Source: Hymenobacter polaris (GTDB taxonomy: Bacteria; Bacteroidota; Bacteroidia; Cytophagales; Hymenobacteraceae). Taken from it: DNA of 64,000 nt. Shown here in pieces: positions 57,069 to 64,000 of the stretch. The translations under genes and the position numbers were made by a program. The notes below the pieces were generated by a model, which was not told the origin of the DNA, ran no database searches, and worked only from the letters and a program-made list of their open reading frames with translations. How positions within the stretch are numbered: the stretch's first letter is position 1; each line of letters starts with the position of its first letter. The stretch is from the NCBI RefSeq assembly GCF_012927305.1, contig NZ_JABBGH010000003.1, positions 1,054,001 to 1,118,000 of the forward strand, given 5' to 3'.

Positions 57069-59117
57069 TTATTGCACTCCTACCAGCCTTTTCGCCGCGC
57101 CGATAATAGCCAGCTCGGCCTGGCCGGCGGGCTTGGCGGCGGCTTCCAGCTGCACTTTGGCGGCGGCCACCCAGGCGGGCAGCGGCGCTTGGCCCTGCTG
57201 CAGCTGCAGAAAGCGCTGGCTTAGCAGTTCGCACACCACGCCGAGCTGCGCGGCCAGCGGGGCGTATTCAGTGAGGTTAGGGCTGGCTACTAGCAGGGGC
57301 GGCAGCTCGGTAGTGGCCTGCTGCCAAGTGGCCACCTGCCGCTGCAACGCTGCTAGTTGACGCTGGCCAGCCGCCGATAATTGTGCCGGAGCCGCCGCGG
57401 CTGTCGCCGAGGTGAGGGGGGCTAGGGCCACCTCGCGCAGCAGGCTGTCGGCGGTGAGGCCGAAGCGGCGCGCCACGTCCGACTCGGCGGGGGCGGCATC
57501 AACCAGCCGGGTCAGGGGCGTTTCAGTGGTGTACTTAAAGCCTTGGAAGTGACGCTTGTAGTCCTTCACGGGCTCGACGATGGCGGCCAGGGTTTGCAGG
57601 GCGGGCAGGGCCGCCGGGTAGGGCGCCGCCAGCTGGCGCAGCAGGGCGGCCGGGGCGCGGCGGTGGCGCAGCCCGAGGGCCTCCAGCTCGTCGCTCACCA
57701 CGGCCAGGCGGCGGTAGAGGTCGGGCACGTCCTGGCTGCTGGCAGCGGGGCTCCAGAGGCGCTCGGCCACGGCGGCGGCCCTAGGCCACACCCGGCTGTC
57801 GTACACGGTGCTATCGGCAAACTCGCTCCACATGGCGGCCTCGCCCCCCAGCACCCGGCTTTGCAGCGAGTCGGGCACGCCCTGGGTGGGGTCGGCAGCG
57901 TAGTGCCTAGCGGCCGGGTAATTCAGGTCGAGGTAGTAGCCGGCCGAGTAAAGCGCGGGGTGGCCCTGCTGCACGGCCTGCACCAGCGCCTTGGGCCCGC
58001 GCCAGCTTTGCACCACCACGTCGGGGGGCAGGTTGGGACCGAGCACCTCGTCCCAGCCAATCATGATTTTGCCGTGGCGGCGCACCAGCGAGTCCACCTT
58101 CTGGCTGAAGTACAGCTGCAACAAATGCTTGTCGGGCGTGATGCCATCGGCCTTTACTTGCCCGTGCGCCCGCATAAAGGCCACGATGCGCGGCGTGCGC
58201 CGCCACTGCCGGCCATCGTTTTCGTCGCCTCCGGTATGAAAATAACGGTCAGGAAAAAGCGGTATCATTTCGGTCAGCAGCGAGTCGATGAAGGCGTAGG
58301 TGCCGCGCCGGGTGGGGTCAATGGCCACGTTGGTAGTGCGCCAAAGCTGGTAGGGCGCGTAGGTCGAATCGACGGAGGCCAGCCGGGGATACGCCACAAT
58401 CCAGCTGGTGGTGTGGCTGGGCATGTCGAACTCGGGCACCACCCGAATGCCGCGCGCGGCGGCGTAGGCCAGCACCTCGCGCACCTGCGCGCGGGTGTAA
58501 AACTGCTTGTCGGTGCTGGCTTGGTTGAGGCGCGGAAATAAGTGGCTCTCTACCCGAAAGGCCTGGTCGTCGCTCAGGTGCCAGTGCAGCACATTGAGCT
58601 TCACGGCGGCCATGCCGTCGAGGTTGCGCTTGATAACGGCCACCGGCAGAAAGTGCCGGGCCGCATCCACCAGCAGCCCGCGCCAGGCAAAGCGCGGCTG
58701 GTCCTCAATGGTGCAGTACTGCGCCCGCCAGCCCCTAGGGGTGCTTTCGAGCACCTGCCGGAAGGTGGCAATGCCGCGCTGCACCCCCGCCGCCGAGCCC
58801 GCCACCAGCGCCGCCCCGGTGGGCCCCACCCGCAGGCGGTAGCCCTCGGCTGGCAAAGACGGGCTTACCTGCTTGCGCAAGGCCAGCAGCGGCGCAGTGG
58901 CAAAGCGGTAGTAGCCGGTTTCCCAGGTGGCCTGCACCGGCACGGGCAGCAGCGGGCGCTGGGCGCGGGCCGCCAGTGCCACGAGCAGCAGCAGCAGGAT
59001 AGCGCCAGGTTTCGCCAAGTGGCGCCAGGTTTCGCCAGGTTTTGGCGCCCGCCCGCTTGATAAGAAAAAAATACCTTGCGAAACCTTGCTCCACCTAGCG
59101 AAACCTTGCGCGCTCAT
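57069..59117 (-). CDS. Beta-N-acetylhexosaminidase, glycoside hydrolase family 20
   Basis: A 682-residue enzyme. After the signal-like LLLLLVALAARAQ comes the GH20b domain, then the catalytic TIM barrel with LNVLHWHLSDDQAF, PEFDMPSH and FHTGGDEND, whose Asp-Glu pair assists and catalyses cleavage of terminal GlcNAc or GalNAc. GGEAAMWSEF is another family mark. ATG 59117 overlaps the DUF58 stop by 4 bases but puts 34 residues ahead of the signal; TTG 59018 would give an ideal signal (MAKPGAILLLLL). The N-terminal DNA contains short repeats of GCGAAACCT and its complement. It may recycle chitin, peptidoglycan or glycan ends. Confidence 0.9.
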   Translation of the reverse strand: MSAQGFARWSKVSQGIFFLSSGRAPKPGETWRHLAKPGAILLLLLVALAARAQRPLLPVPVQATWETGYYRFATAPLLALRKQVSPSLPAEGYRLRVGPTGAALVAGSAAGVQRGIATFRQVLESTPRGWRAQYCTIEDQPRFAWRGLLVDAARHFLPVAVIKRNLDGMAAVKLNVLHWHLSDDQAFRVESHLFPRLNQASTDKQFYTRAQVREVLAYAAARGIRVVPEFDMPSHTTSWIVAYPRLASVDSTYAPYQLWRTTNVAIDPTRRGTYAFIDSLLTEMIPLFPDRYFHTGGDENDGRQWRRTPRIVAFMRAHGQVKADGITPDKHLLQLYFSQKVDSLVRRHGKIMIGWDEVLGPNLPPDVVVQSWRGPKALVQAVQQGHPALYSAGYYLDLNYPAARHYAADPTQGVPDSLQSRVLGGEAAMWSEFADSTVYDSRVWPRAAAVAERLWSPAASSQDVPDLYRRLAVVSDELEALGLRHRRAPAALLRQLAAPYPAALPALQTLAAIVEPVKDYKRHFQGFKYTTETPLTRLVDAAPAESDVARRFGLTADSLLREVALAPLTSATAAAAPAQLSAAGQRQLAALQRQVATWQQATTELPPLLVASPNLTEYAPLAAQLGVVCELLSQRFLQLQQGQAPLPAWVAAAKVQLEAAAKPAGQAELAIIGAAKRLVGVQ

Positions 59118-60460
59118 ATCATACCCCTGGCCTTAAACTCCAGGTATTTATTTATCGTGTTCACCGTCAGCTGCTGCGGCGGCGTCAGCAGGGCCTGAAT
59201 ACCCAGGCGCTGCAGCTCCAGCACTATCTGGCGCTTTTCCTGCTGAAATTTTTCGGCAATCGTTTGGTTATAAACCTCCTCCGTAGTGGCGGCCGGCGCG
59301 TCGAGGTAGGTGCGCAGCTCGGTGTTCTCGAAGAACATCACCAGCAGCAGGTGCCGCCGGGCCAGCGCCCGCAGGTAGGGCAGCTGGCGCTGCATGCCCT
59401 GCAGGGTTTCGAAATTGGTGAACAAAACTAGCAGGCTGCGCTGCTTCACGCGGGCGCGCACCGTGGCGTAGAGCAGCTCGTAGTCGGTTTCGAGGTACTT
59501 GGTTTTTTGGCGGTACAGCACTTCCAGCAGCGTGCGCAGGTGGCCCGGCCGGCGCTCGGCCGCTACCACCGCCCCCGGCCGGTTCGAGAACGTGAGCAGC
59601 CCCGCTTTGTCGTGCTTGAGTAGGGCCACGTTGCTGAGCACCAGCGTGGCGTTGATGGCGTAGTCGAGCAAGCTCAGGCCCTCAAAGGGCATCCGCATCA
59701 CCCGGCCCTTGTCAATCAGGCAGTACACCTGCTGGGCGCGCTCGTCCTGAAAGTGGTTGACTTGCAGCGTGTCGGCGGCCCCCGGCACGGTGCGCCGGGC
59801 GCTGGCCCGCCAGTTGATGGTGCGCGGGTCGTCGCCGCTGGCGTAGGGCCGAATCTGCTCGAACTCCTGGCTCTGGCCCACCCGCCGAATGCGCTTGATG
59901 CCCACCTCCGTCAGCCGGTTATGGATGGCCAGCAGCTCGAACTGCCGCAGCTGCAAAAACGAGGGGTACACCGGCACCGTGCGCCCCTGCGGCTCGCAGC
60001 GAAACCGCCGCCGCACCAGCCCTAGGGGCGAGGCGGCGTACACGTTGAGCGCGCCAAACGCGTACTCGCCGCGCTTGGTGGGCCGCAGCTGGTAAGTAAT
60101 CACCTGCGTTTCGCCCGGCGCCACGGCCACCCGGAACAGCACGTCGCGCCGCTGAAACTGGTGCGGAATCTCGTCAATCACCTCCAGGTGCGCGCCGAAG
60201 CGGTAGCGGTTCTCGAGGTAGAGCTTGATGTCGTTCTCGTCGCCGTTCGAGAGCTTGTCGCCCAGCACCCGGCGGCCAAACAGCGGCGCCACCCGGCCCG
60301 GCGCGTACAGCAGCGCCGCATCGAGCAGGGTGAGCAGCGCGGCAGCCCCGAGTAGCACCCGCACCGGCCCCAGCAGCCAGGGCAGAAAGAACGCCAGAAT
60401 GAAGCCGGTGGCCAGGGCCCCTATGGCGTAGAAGAACCGGTTGGTAAGGAAGAAGCTCAT
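59114..60460 (-). CDS. DUF58 domain-containing membrane protein
   Basis: A 448-residue protein from ATG 60460. Two N-terminal membrane helices (FFYAIGALATGFILAFFLPWLL and VRVLLGAAALLTLLDAALLY, each quoted in part) precede a cytoplasmic or external beta domain. The DUF58 hallmark GDDPRTINWRASARR follows, and then a von Willebrand A-like fold with FSNRPGAVVAA and LLVLFTNFETL. The family works with MoxR ATPases, encoded two genes upstream, in assembling or activating membrane complexes. Start and stop overlap by 4 bases with the NADAR gene before and the GH20 gene after, showing tight coupling. Confidence 0.92.
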   Translation of the reverse strand: MSFFLTNRFFYAIGALATGFILAFFLPWLLGPVRVLLGAAALLTLLDAALLYAPGRVAPLFGRRVLGDKLSNGDENDIKLYLENRYRFGAHLEVIDEIPHQFQRRDVLFRVAVAPGETQVITYQLRPTKRGEYAFGALNVYAASPLGLVRRRFRCEPQGRTVPVYPSFLQLRQFELLAIHNRLTEVGIKRIRRVGQSQEFEQIRPYASGDDPRTINWRASARRTVPGAADTLQVNHFQDERAQQVYCLIDKGRVMRMPFEGLSLLDYAINATLVLSNVALLKHDKAGLLTFSNRPGAVVAAERRPGHLRTLLEVLYRQKTKYLETDYELLYATVRARVKQRSLLVLFTNFETLQGMQRQLPYLRALARRHLLLVMFFENTELRTYLDAPAATTEEVYNQTIAEKFQQEKRQIVLELQRLGIQALLTPPQQLTVNTINKYLEFKARGMI

Positions 60461-60996
60461 GCGGCGCGGAGTTGGTCGCGCACGGCCATCAGGGCAAACC
60501 CTAAAAGGTTTTCGCCGGGCCAGCTTGCCGGCCGTGCGGCATCGGGGTGGTCGGCCGCTAAGCCAATGCCCCAAATGGCATCCATCGGGCTGGCCTCCAC
60601 TAGTACCCGGTCGCCGGTCGCCACCAAATAGTCGCGCAATTCGGCGTGCTGGCTGAATTTATAGAAGTTGCCCGCCACTACCAGGTTAAATTTTACCTCG
60701 TCCCAGCGGGCGGGCTCAAAGCCTTGCACCAGCCGCCCCAGCTTCTTCGCTTCGTGCGGGTGCCGGGCCCCTAGGATGCGCTGGCGCACCGCCTCATCCT
60801 CAAACAAACGCGCCTTTTCGGTCATCATCCAGTGCTCGGCGGTGGGATACGTTTCGCCCGCTACTTCAAACGCTGCTGGAAACCACTGGCTAAAGCAGCT
60901 TTTATCAACTATGCCTGGTTGCTTAGGCGTGTGGCCCCAGAAAAACAAGTATTTAGGTGCGGGCTGGGCCAGGAGCCAGTCGAGGGAATAAGGCAT
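60457..60996 (-). CDS. NADAR family protein (YbiA-like N-glycosidase fold)
   Basis: A 179-residue cytoplasmic protein. YLFFWGHTP, CFSQWFPAAFEVAGETYPTAEHWMM (core TYPTAEHWMM), RQRILGARHPHEAKKLGR and SPMDAIWGIGLAADHP are consecutive NADAR signatures. Characterised relatives cleave N-glycosidic bonds in riboflavin intermediates or remove ADP-ribose from DNA guanine. Here it sits between MoxR (35 bases upstream) and DUF58 (overlapping by 4 bases), an unusual place. Whether it functions with them is unknown. Confidence 0.9.
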   Translation of the reverse strand: MPYSLDWLLAQPAPKYLFFWGHTPKQPGIVDKSCFSQWFPAAFEVAGETYPTAEHWMMTEKARLFEDEAVRQRILGARHPHEAKKLGRLVQGFEPARWDEVKFNLVVAGNFYKFSQHAELRDYLVATGDRVLVEASPMDAIWGIGLAADHPDAARPASWPGENLLGFALMAVRDQLRAA

Positions 60997-61031
60997 AAGG
61001 AAGCTATTCGACGCTAGTTAACCTGCATTAT

Positions 61032-62132
61032 CTACCTAGGTACTTCTAAGCCCTGCACAATCTGCTGCACCACCTCATCGGCCGAGCCGCCTTCCAGCTC
61101 CCGCTCGGGCGTCAATTGTATCCGGTGACGCAGCACCGGGGCGGCCAGCGTCTGCACATCCTCGGGCGTCACGAAGTCGCGGCCGCGCAGGGCAGCCAGG
61201 GCCTTGGCGCCGTTGAGCAGGGCTAGGCTGGCGCGGGGCGAGGCCCCCAGGTACAGCGCCCGGTGCGCGCGGGTTTGGCCCACTAGCTTGGCAATGTATT
61301 CCAGCAGGTTAGCCTCTACGCGCTGCTGGCCCACCTGGCGGCGCAGGGCAGCCAAGTCGGCAGCCGTGAGCACGGGCTGCACCCGGTCGAGCGGGGTGCC
61401 GCCGAAGCCGCTGTGGTGGCCCTGCAAGATTTGCACCTCCTCGGCCAGGGTGGGGTAGCCCACGGTCAGCTTGAAGAGGAAACGGTCGAGCTGGGCCTCG
61501 GGCAGGCGGTAGGTGCCCTCCTGCTCCACCGGGTTTTGGGTGGCCAGCACCACGAAGGGCGTGCCCAGCTGGTGGGTGGTGCCGTCCTGGGTCACGGTGC
61601 GCTCCTCCATCACCTCAAACAGGGCCGACTGCGTTTTGGCCGGCGCTCGGTTTATCTCGTCAATCAGCACCACGCTGGCGAAGATGGGGCCGGGCCGAAA
61701 CTCAAAATTGCCCTGCGCTGGCCGGAAGATGCTGGTGCCCAGCACGTCGGCCGGCATCAGGTCGGGCGTGAACTGAATGCGGCTGAAGGGCACGTCGAGG
61801 GTGCGGGCCAGCAGCTTGGCGGTGAGGGTCTTGGCCACGCCCGGCACGCCCTCCAGCAGCACGTGGCCATCGGCCAGCAGCGCCACCAGCAGCAGCTCCT
61901 GCAGCTCGTGCTGGCCCACGATTACCTGGCCGATTTGCTGGCGCACAGCCTCAGTGCGCTCGGTGAGGCGGGCCAGGTCGGTGCGCGGGGCGAAGGTGGC
62001 GGGCGCGGCGGCGGCGGCAGGGTCGGCCAGGGGCAGCGCGGTTTCCACCCCTAGGGTTTCGGCCACCGAGGCCTGCGTTGGCGTAGGGTCGGGCGGGGTA
62101 GAAGTGGGCAGGTCGGCAGCGAAGGGTTCCAT
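61032..62132 (-). CDS. MoxR-family AAA+ ATPase
   Basis: A 366-residue ATPase. An Ala/Pro/Thr-rich N-terminus of about 50 residues precedes the AAA+ core. Walker A is GVPGVAKT, Walker B is VVLIDEINRAP, and FVVLATQNPVEQEGTYRLPEAQLDRF (core ATQNPVEQEGTY) is the MoxR sensor-1 region. GASPRASLALLNGAKALA is sensor 2. MoxR proteins act as chaperones with DUF58/VWA partners, and a DUF58 gene lies two genes downstream. The gap to NADAR is 35 bases and to DUF4350 49 bases. Confidence 0.94.
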   Translation of the reverse strand: MEPFAADLPTSTPPDPTPTQASVAETLGVETALPLADPAAAAAPATFAPRTDLARLTERTEAVRQQIGQVIVGQHELQELLLVALLADGHVLLEGVPGVAKTLTAKLLARTLDVPFSRIQFTPDLMPADVLGTSIFRPAQGNFEFRPGPIFASVVLIDEINRAPAKTQSALFEVMEERTVTQDGTTHQLGTPFVVLATQNPVEQEGTYRLPEAQLDRFLFKLTVGYPTLAEEVQILQGHHSGFGGTPLDRVQPVLTAADLAALRRQVGQQRVEANLLEYIAKLVGQTRAHRALYLGASPRASLALLNGAKALAALRGRDFVTPEDVQTLAAPVLRHRIQLTPERELEGGSADEVVQQIVQGLEVPR

Positions 62133-62181
62133 AACGAAGGGGGCCTAGGCCCCGAGTAAACAAATAAGCGGAAAGGTAAAG

Positions 62182-63576
62182 CTAGCGCCGGCCCGCCTCG
62201 CGCCGAAAATCGCTGATGGCGCGGCTCAGGGCCAGCAGCTCGCGGTCGGTAACGGCGGGGGCGGTGCGGGCGAAGTTGATGAGGCGCACCAGCTCATCGA
62301 CGCGGGCGCGGGGCAGACCGGCCTTCTGGCTTAGGCGCTCGCGGAAAGCCTCGTCGGCCAGGTCGGGGCTGGGCTCGTGGAAGCGGGTGCGCAGGTAATC
62401 CAGAAACAGCGCCACCTTTTTTTCGGCAATAGGGCCGTGGCGGCGGCCCTGGCGGTAGAGGCCCGCCACGGTGCGCGTAAACAGCAAAGTGGTGTTGGGC
62501 AGCGGTTTGAGGACGGGAATGACGCGCTGGCGACGCCGGGCCTCTACCAGCACCAGCAACAGGGCGCCGGCTAGCAGCAGGTAGTAGGCGGCGCGCAGGG
62601 CGGGGCTGCCCAGCACCACGCGCAACAGCGACTGCTCGCCGGCGCGGCCCTGCTTCTGGTACTCGTCCCACCACACCGGGCGGCCGGTGGGCAGCGCCGA
62701 AAGGGCCGCCAGCGCAAAGTCGCCCTGCTGCGGCCGCAGCAGCCAGTAGTTGCCCAGCGCCAGCGGCACCGAGCACAGGTAGAGGTGGCCGCGGCCCACG
62801 TCGAGGCGCAGCAGCACGGGGCGGCCCTGCGCATCGGCGGCCAGGGTGGCACCGCGCTGGGGGTAGTGGCTGGTGAGCGCCAGCCGGTAGCCCGCCACCG
62901 CCGCCGGGAAGCGAAACGTGGCCCTAGGGCCCGCCGCGCCCAGCAAGTGCAAAGCCACCGAATCGGGGCGCAGGCGAGTTGGCAACCGGCTCGCTAGCCG
63001 CCGGGCGCGGCCCCTAGGCTGCACTATAGTGCGCAGCCGCGCCAGCGAGGCAGTGGTATCGGCGGCTACCAGCTGCACGCCCAGCGAGTCGGCCAGGCTG
63101 GGGCTGCGCCCGTCAAAGCTTTCGGCGGCGATAAACACGTTGTTGCCCTGCCCAATGAAGCGCAGCAGCGCATCGGTTTCGAGTGGACTGCTCTCAAACG
63201 ACTGGTTGACAAATACGTAGGTAACCCGCTGGGTGGTGAGCGGCTGCTGGCTGGCCGCCAGCCGGGCCGCGGCCGCGTCGTTGGCGCGGTCGGCCGAGTC
63301 GTCCTTAAACGCGACGTTGGTGGGCCGGCTGGCGGCGGGCACGGGCTCGTCGGCGCCCAGCAGCTGGTTGAAGATGGGCAGGCGCACGCTCACCACCGAA
63401 TCGGTGCCCAGCACGGCGGGCAGCACGTCGTAGAGGGCGTAGGTGCCGTAGGGAATCTTGTCCTGGTTGCGGAGCGTGGGCGTCCAGTCCAGGGGCTTGG
63501 GCTTGTAGTATTCCAGCGCCACGTAGGCCCCAAACAGCGCCAGCAGCCCCACCAAGTACCAGCGAAACGTGTTCAT
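62182..63576 (-). CDS. DUF4350 domain-containing membrane protein
   Basis: A 464-residue protein with an N-terminal membrane helix (RWYLVGLLALFGAYVALEYY). An extracytoplasmic domain of about 290 residues follows, with the family segment QDKIPYGTYALYDVLPAVL, and FIGQGNNVFIAAESFDG resembling a glutamine-amidotransferase-like fold. A second helix is at AYYLLLAGALLLVLVEARRR, with a cytoplasmic tail after it. DUF4350 genes usually neighbour MoxR and DUF58 genes, as here. Two bases separate it from the stop of the upstream glycosyltransferase gene. Confidence 0.87.
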   Translation of the reverse strand: MNTFRWYLVGLLALFGAYVALEYYKPKPLDWTPTLRNQDKIPYGTYALYDVLPAVLGTDSVVSVRLPIFNQLLGADEPVPAASRPTNVAFKDDSADRANDAAAARLAASQQPLTTQRVTYVFVNQSFESSPLETDALLRFIGQGNNVFIAAESFDGRSPSLADSLGVQLVAADTTASLARLRTIVQPRGRARRLASRLPTRLRPDSVALHLLGAAGPRATFRFPAAVAGYRLALTSHYPQRGATLAADAQGRPVLLRLDVGRGHLYLCSVPLALGNYWLLRPQQGDFALAALSALPTGRPVWWDEYQKQGRAGEQSLLRVVLGSPALRAAYYLLLAGALLLVLVEARRRQRVIPVLKPLPNTTLLFTRTVAGLYRQGRRHGPIAEKKVALFLDYLRTRFHEPSPDLADEAFRERLSQKAGLPRARVDELVRLINFARTAPAVTDRELLALSRAISDFRREAGRR

Positions 63577-63578
63577 AA

Positions 63579-64000
63579 TTAGGCGCCTAGCAATTCCTGG
63601 TACACGTCCATATACTCCTGCGCGGCCTGGGCCCAGCTAAACTGCGCGGCGTGGGCCACGGCGGCGGCCGCCCGCGCGGGCGAGTGCTGGGCCAGCCCCT
63701 CGGCCAGGCGCTGCCTGAGGTGGGCGGGCGTGAAGTCGTCGAAGTAGTAGGCCGCGTCGCCGCCCACCTCGGGCAGCGACGTGAAGCGGCTCAGAAACAC
63801 GGGCTTGCCCAGCTGCAGGGCCTCCACCACGGGCAGGCCGAAGCCCTCGGCCAGCGAGGGCTGCAAGTAAGCCAGGCAGTGCGCGAAGTACCAGGCCTTG
63901 TCCTCCTCGCTGATGCGTGTGAGCAGGTGCAGGCGGTCGGCCACGCCGGCCCGGCGCGCGGCGGCCAGCAGGTTTTGCGCGTAGTCGTGCTCGGCAAAGC
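63579..64000 (-). CDS. Glycosyltransferase family 4 protein, C-terminal part (5' end outside window)
   Basis: The visible 140 codons begin outside the window at the right edge, reading FAEHDYAQNLLAAARRAG first. They cover the end of a GT-B donor domain: RLHLLTRISEEDKAWYFAH, PSLAEGFGLPVVEALQLGKP with the E-G-F-G-L-P-x-x-E motif, and LPEVGGDAAYYFD. An apparent GTG start at 63944 is internal. A single-gene glycosyltransferase upstream of the DUF4350/MoxR run; its donor is unknown. Confidence 0.85.
   Translation of the reverse strand, partial: FAEHDYAQNLLAAARRAGVADRLHLLTRISEEDKAWYFAHCLAYLQPSLAEGFGLPVVEALQLGKPVFLSRFTSLPEVGGDAAYYFDDFTPAHLRQRLAEGLAQHSPARAAAAVAHAAQFSWAQAAQEYMDVYQELLGA

Larger units (their letters stand above)
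1..64000. repeat. Highly iterated palindrome CCTAGG, dispersed over the window
   Basis: The hexamer CCTAGG, most often extended to CCCTAGG, CCTAGGG or CCCTAGGG, recurs about every 670 bases; I counted roughly 95 copies by eye. Examples lie near 836, 5905, 7901, 14546, 16301, 19942, 25182, 27142, 31345, 33461, 40142, 45610, 49168, 51810, 55996, 58735 and 62932. About 20 would be expected from base composition alone, and most bacteria avoid CTAG. Most copies are inside genes, where they read as x-Leu-Gly (CTA GGx) or Pro-Arg (CCT AGG). Some span stop codons, as at 3403, 6058 and 31998. CTA and AGG codons otherwise look rare here. The count is manual and approximate. Confidence 0.8.

Noticed and set aside
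1..64000. tRNA, rRNA, insertion sequence or prophage genes
   Set aside because: No cloverleaf, rRNA-like sequence, transposase, integrase or phage protein was recognised on either strand by reading.

Overview
The window comes from a high-GC member of the Bacteroidota, most like Hymenobacter or a close relative in the Cytophagales. The signs are: GC-rich codons; few Shine-Dalgarno sites; start-proximal promoter boxes of the Bacteroidota type (TAnnTTTG); many lipoproteins and OmpA-type envelope proteins; a Wza/Wzc/Wzx/Wzy exopolysaccharide locus; and intergenic hairpin repeats. No tRNA, rRNA, CRISPR array, transposase or integrase was seen. Species-level identity is inference.

Region 1 (1-24.3 kb) is an exopolysaccharide or capsule locus. 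A long minus-strand run carries glycosyltransferases, an O-antigen-ligase-like polymerase, a flippase, a tyrosine autokinase (Wzc type) and a polysaccharide export lipoprotein (Wza type). A short plus-strand island inside it holds a polysaccharide deacetylase, an aldo/keto reductase and a GMC oxidoreductase. Two near-identical parallel beta-helix proteins flank this island in direct orientation. A lipoprotein, a helical-domain/OmpA fusion, a second glycosyltransferase and a second flippase close the locus.

Region 2 (24.7-39.8 kb) is mostly housekeeping and envelope genes: an EVE-domain protein, RNase HII, a response regulator / CHASE3 histidine kinase / CZB zinc-binding trio, GcvT, a ComB-type phosphatase, a secreted HExxH protein, an esterase, a persulfide-dioxygenase-like protein fused to rhodanese domains, two small Spy/LTXXQ-like periplasmic proteins, an APC amino-acid permease and a DUF2945 protein.

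Region 3 (39.9-47.3 kb) has two secreted amidohydrolase-family proteins in tandem, a small secreted protein resembling a TonB plug, and a ricin / PD40 / OmpA envelope protein.

Region 4 (47.5-56.6 kb) is a uric-acid (ureide) catabolic cluster. Uricase, hydroxyisourate hydrolase, OHCU decarboxylase, allantoinase, allantoate amidohydrolase and ureidoglycine aminohydrolase give an almost complete route from urate to ureidoglycolate. A CitE/HpcH-like protein (DUF6986 type) may handle the glyoxylate, and an XdhC-type maturation factor lies nearby. Six copies of one long inverted-repeat family lie at 43-53.7 kb, five of them in or next to this cluster.

Region 5 (57-64 kb) is a minus-strand run of DUF4350, MoxR ATPase, NADAR, DUF58 and GH20 hexosaminidase genes, the last three translationally coupled, preceded by a glycosyltransferase cut by the window edge.

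The clearest unexplained signal is genome-style rather than genic. The palindrome CCTAGG, usually as part of CCCTAGGG, occurs about 95 times by hand count on 64 kb, in genes and between them. CTAG is normally one of the rarest bacterial tetranucleotides. This resembles a highly iterated palindrome such as cyanobacterial HIP1.
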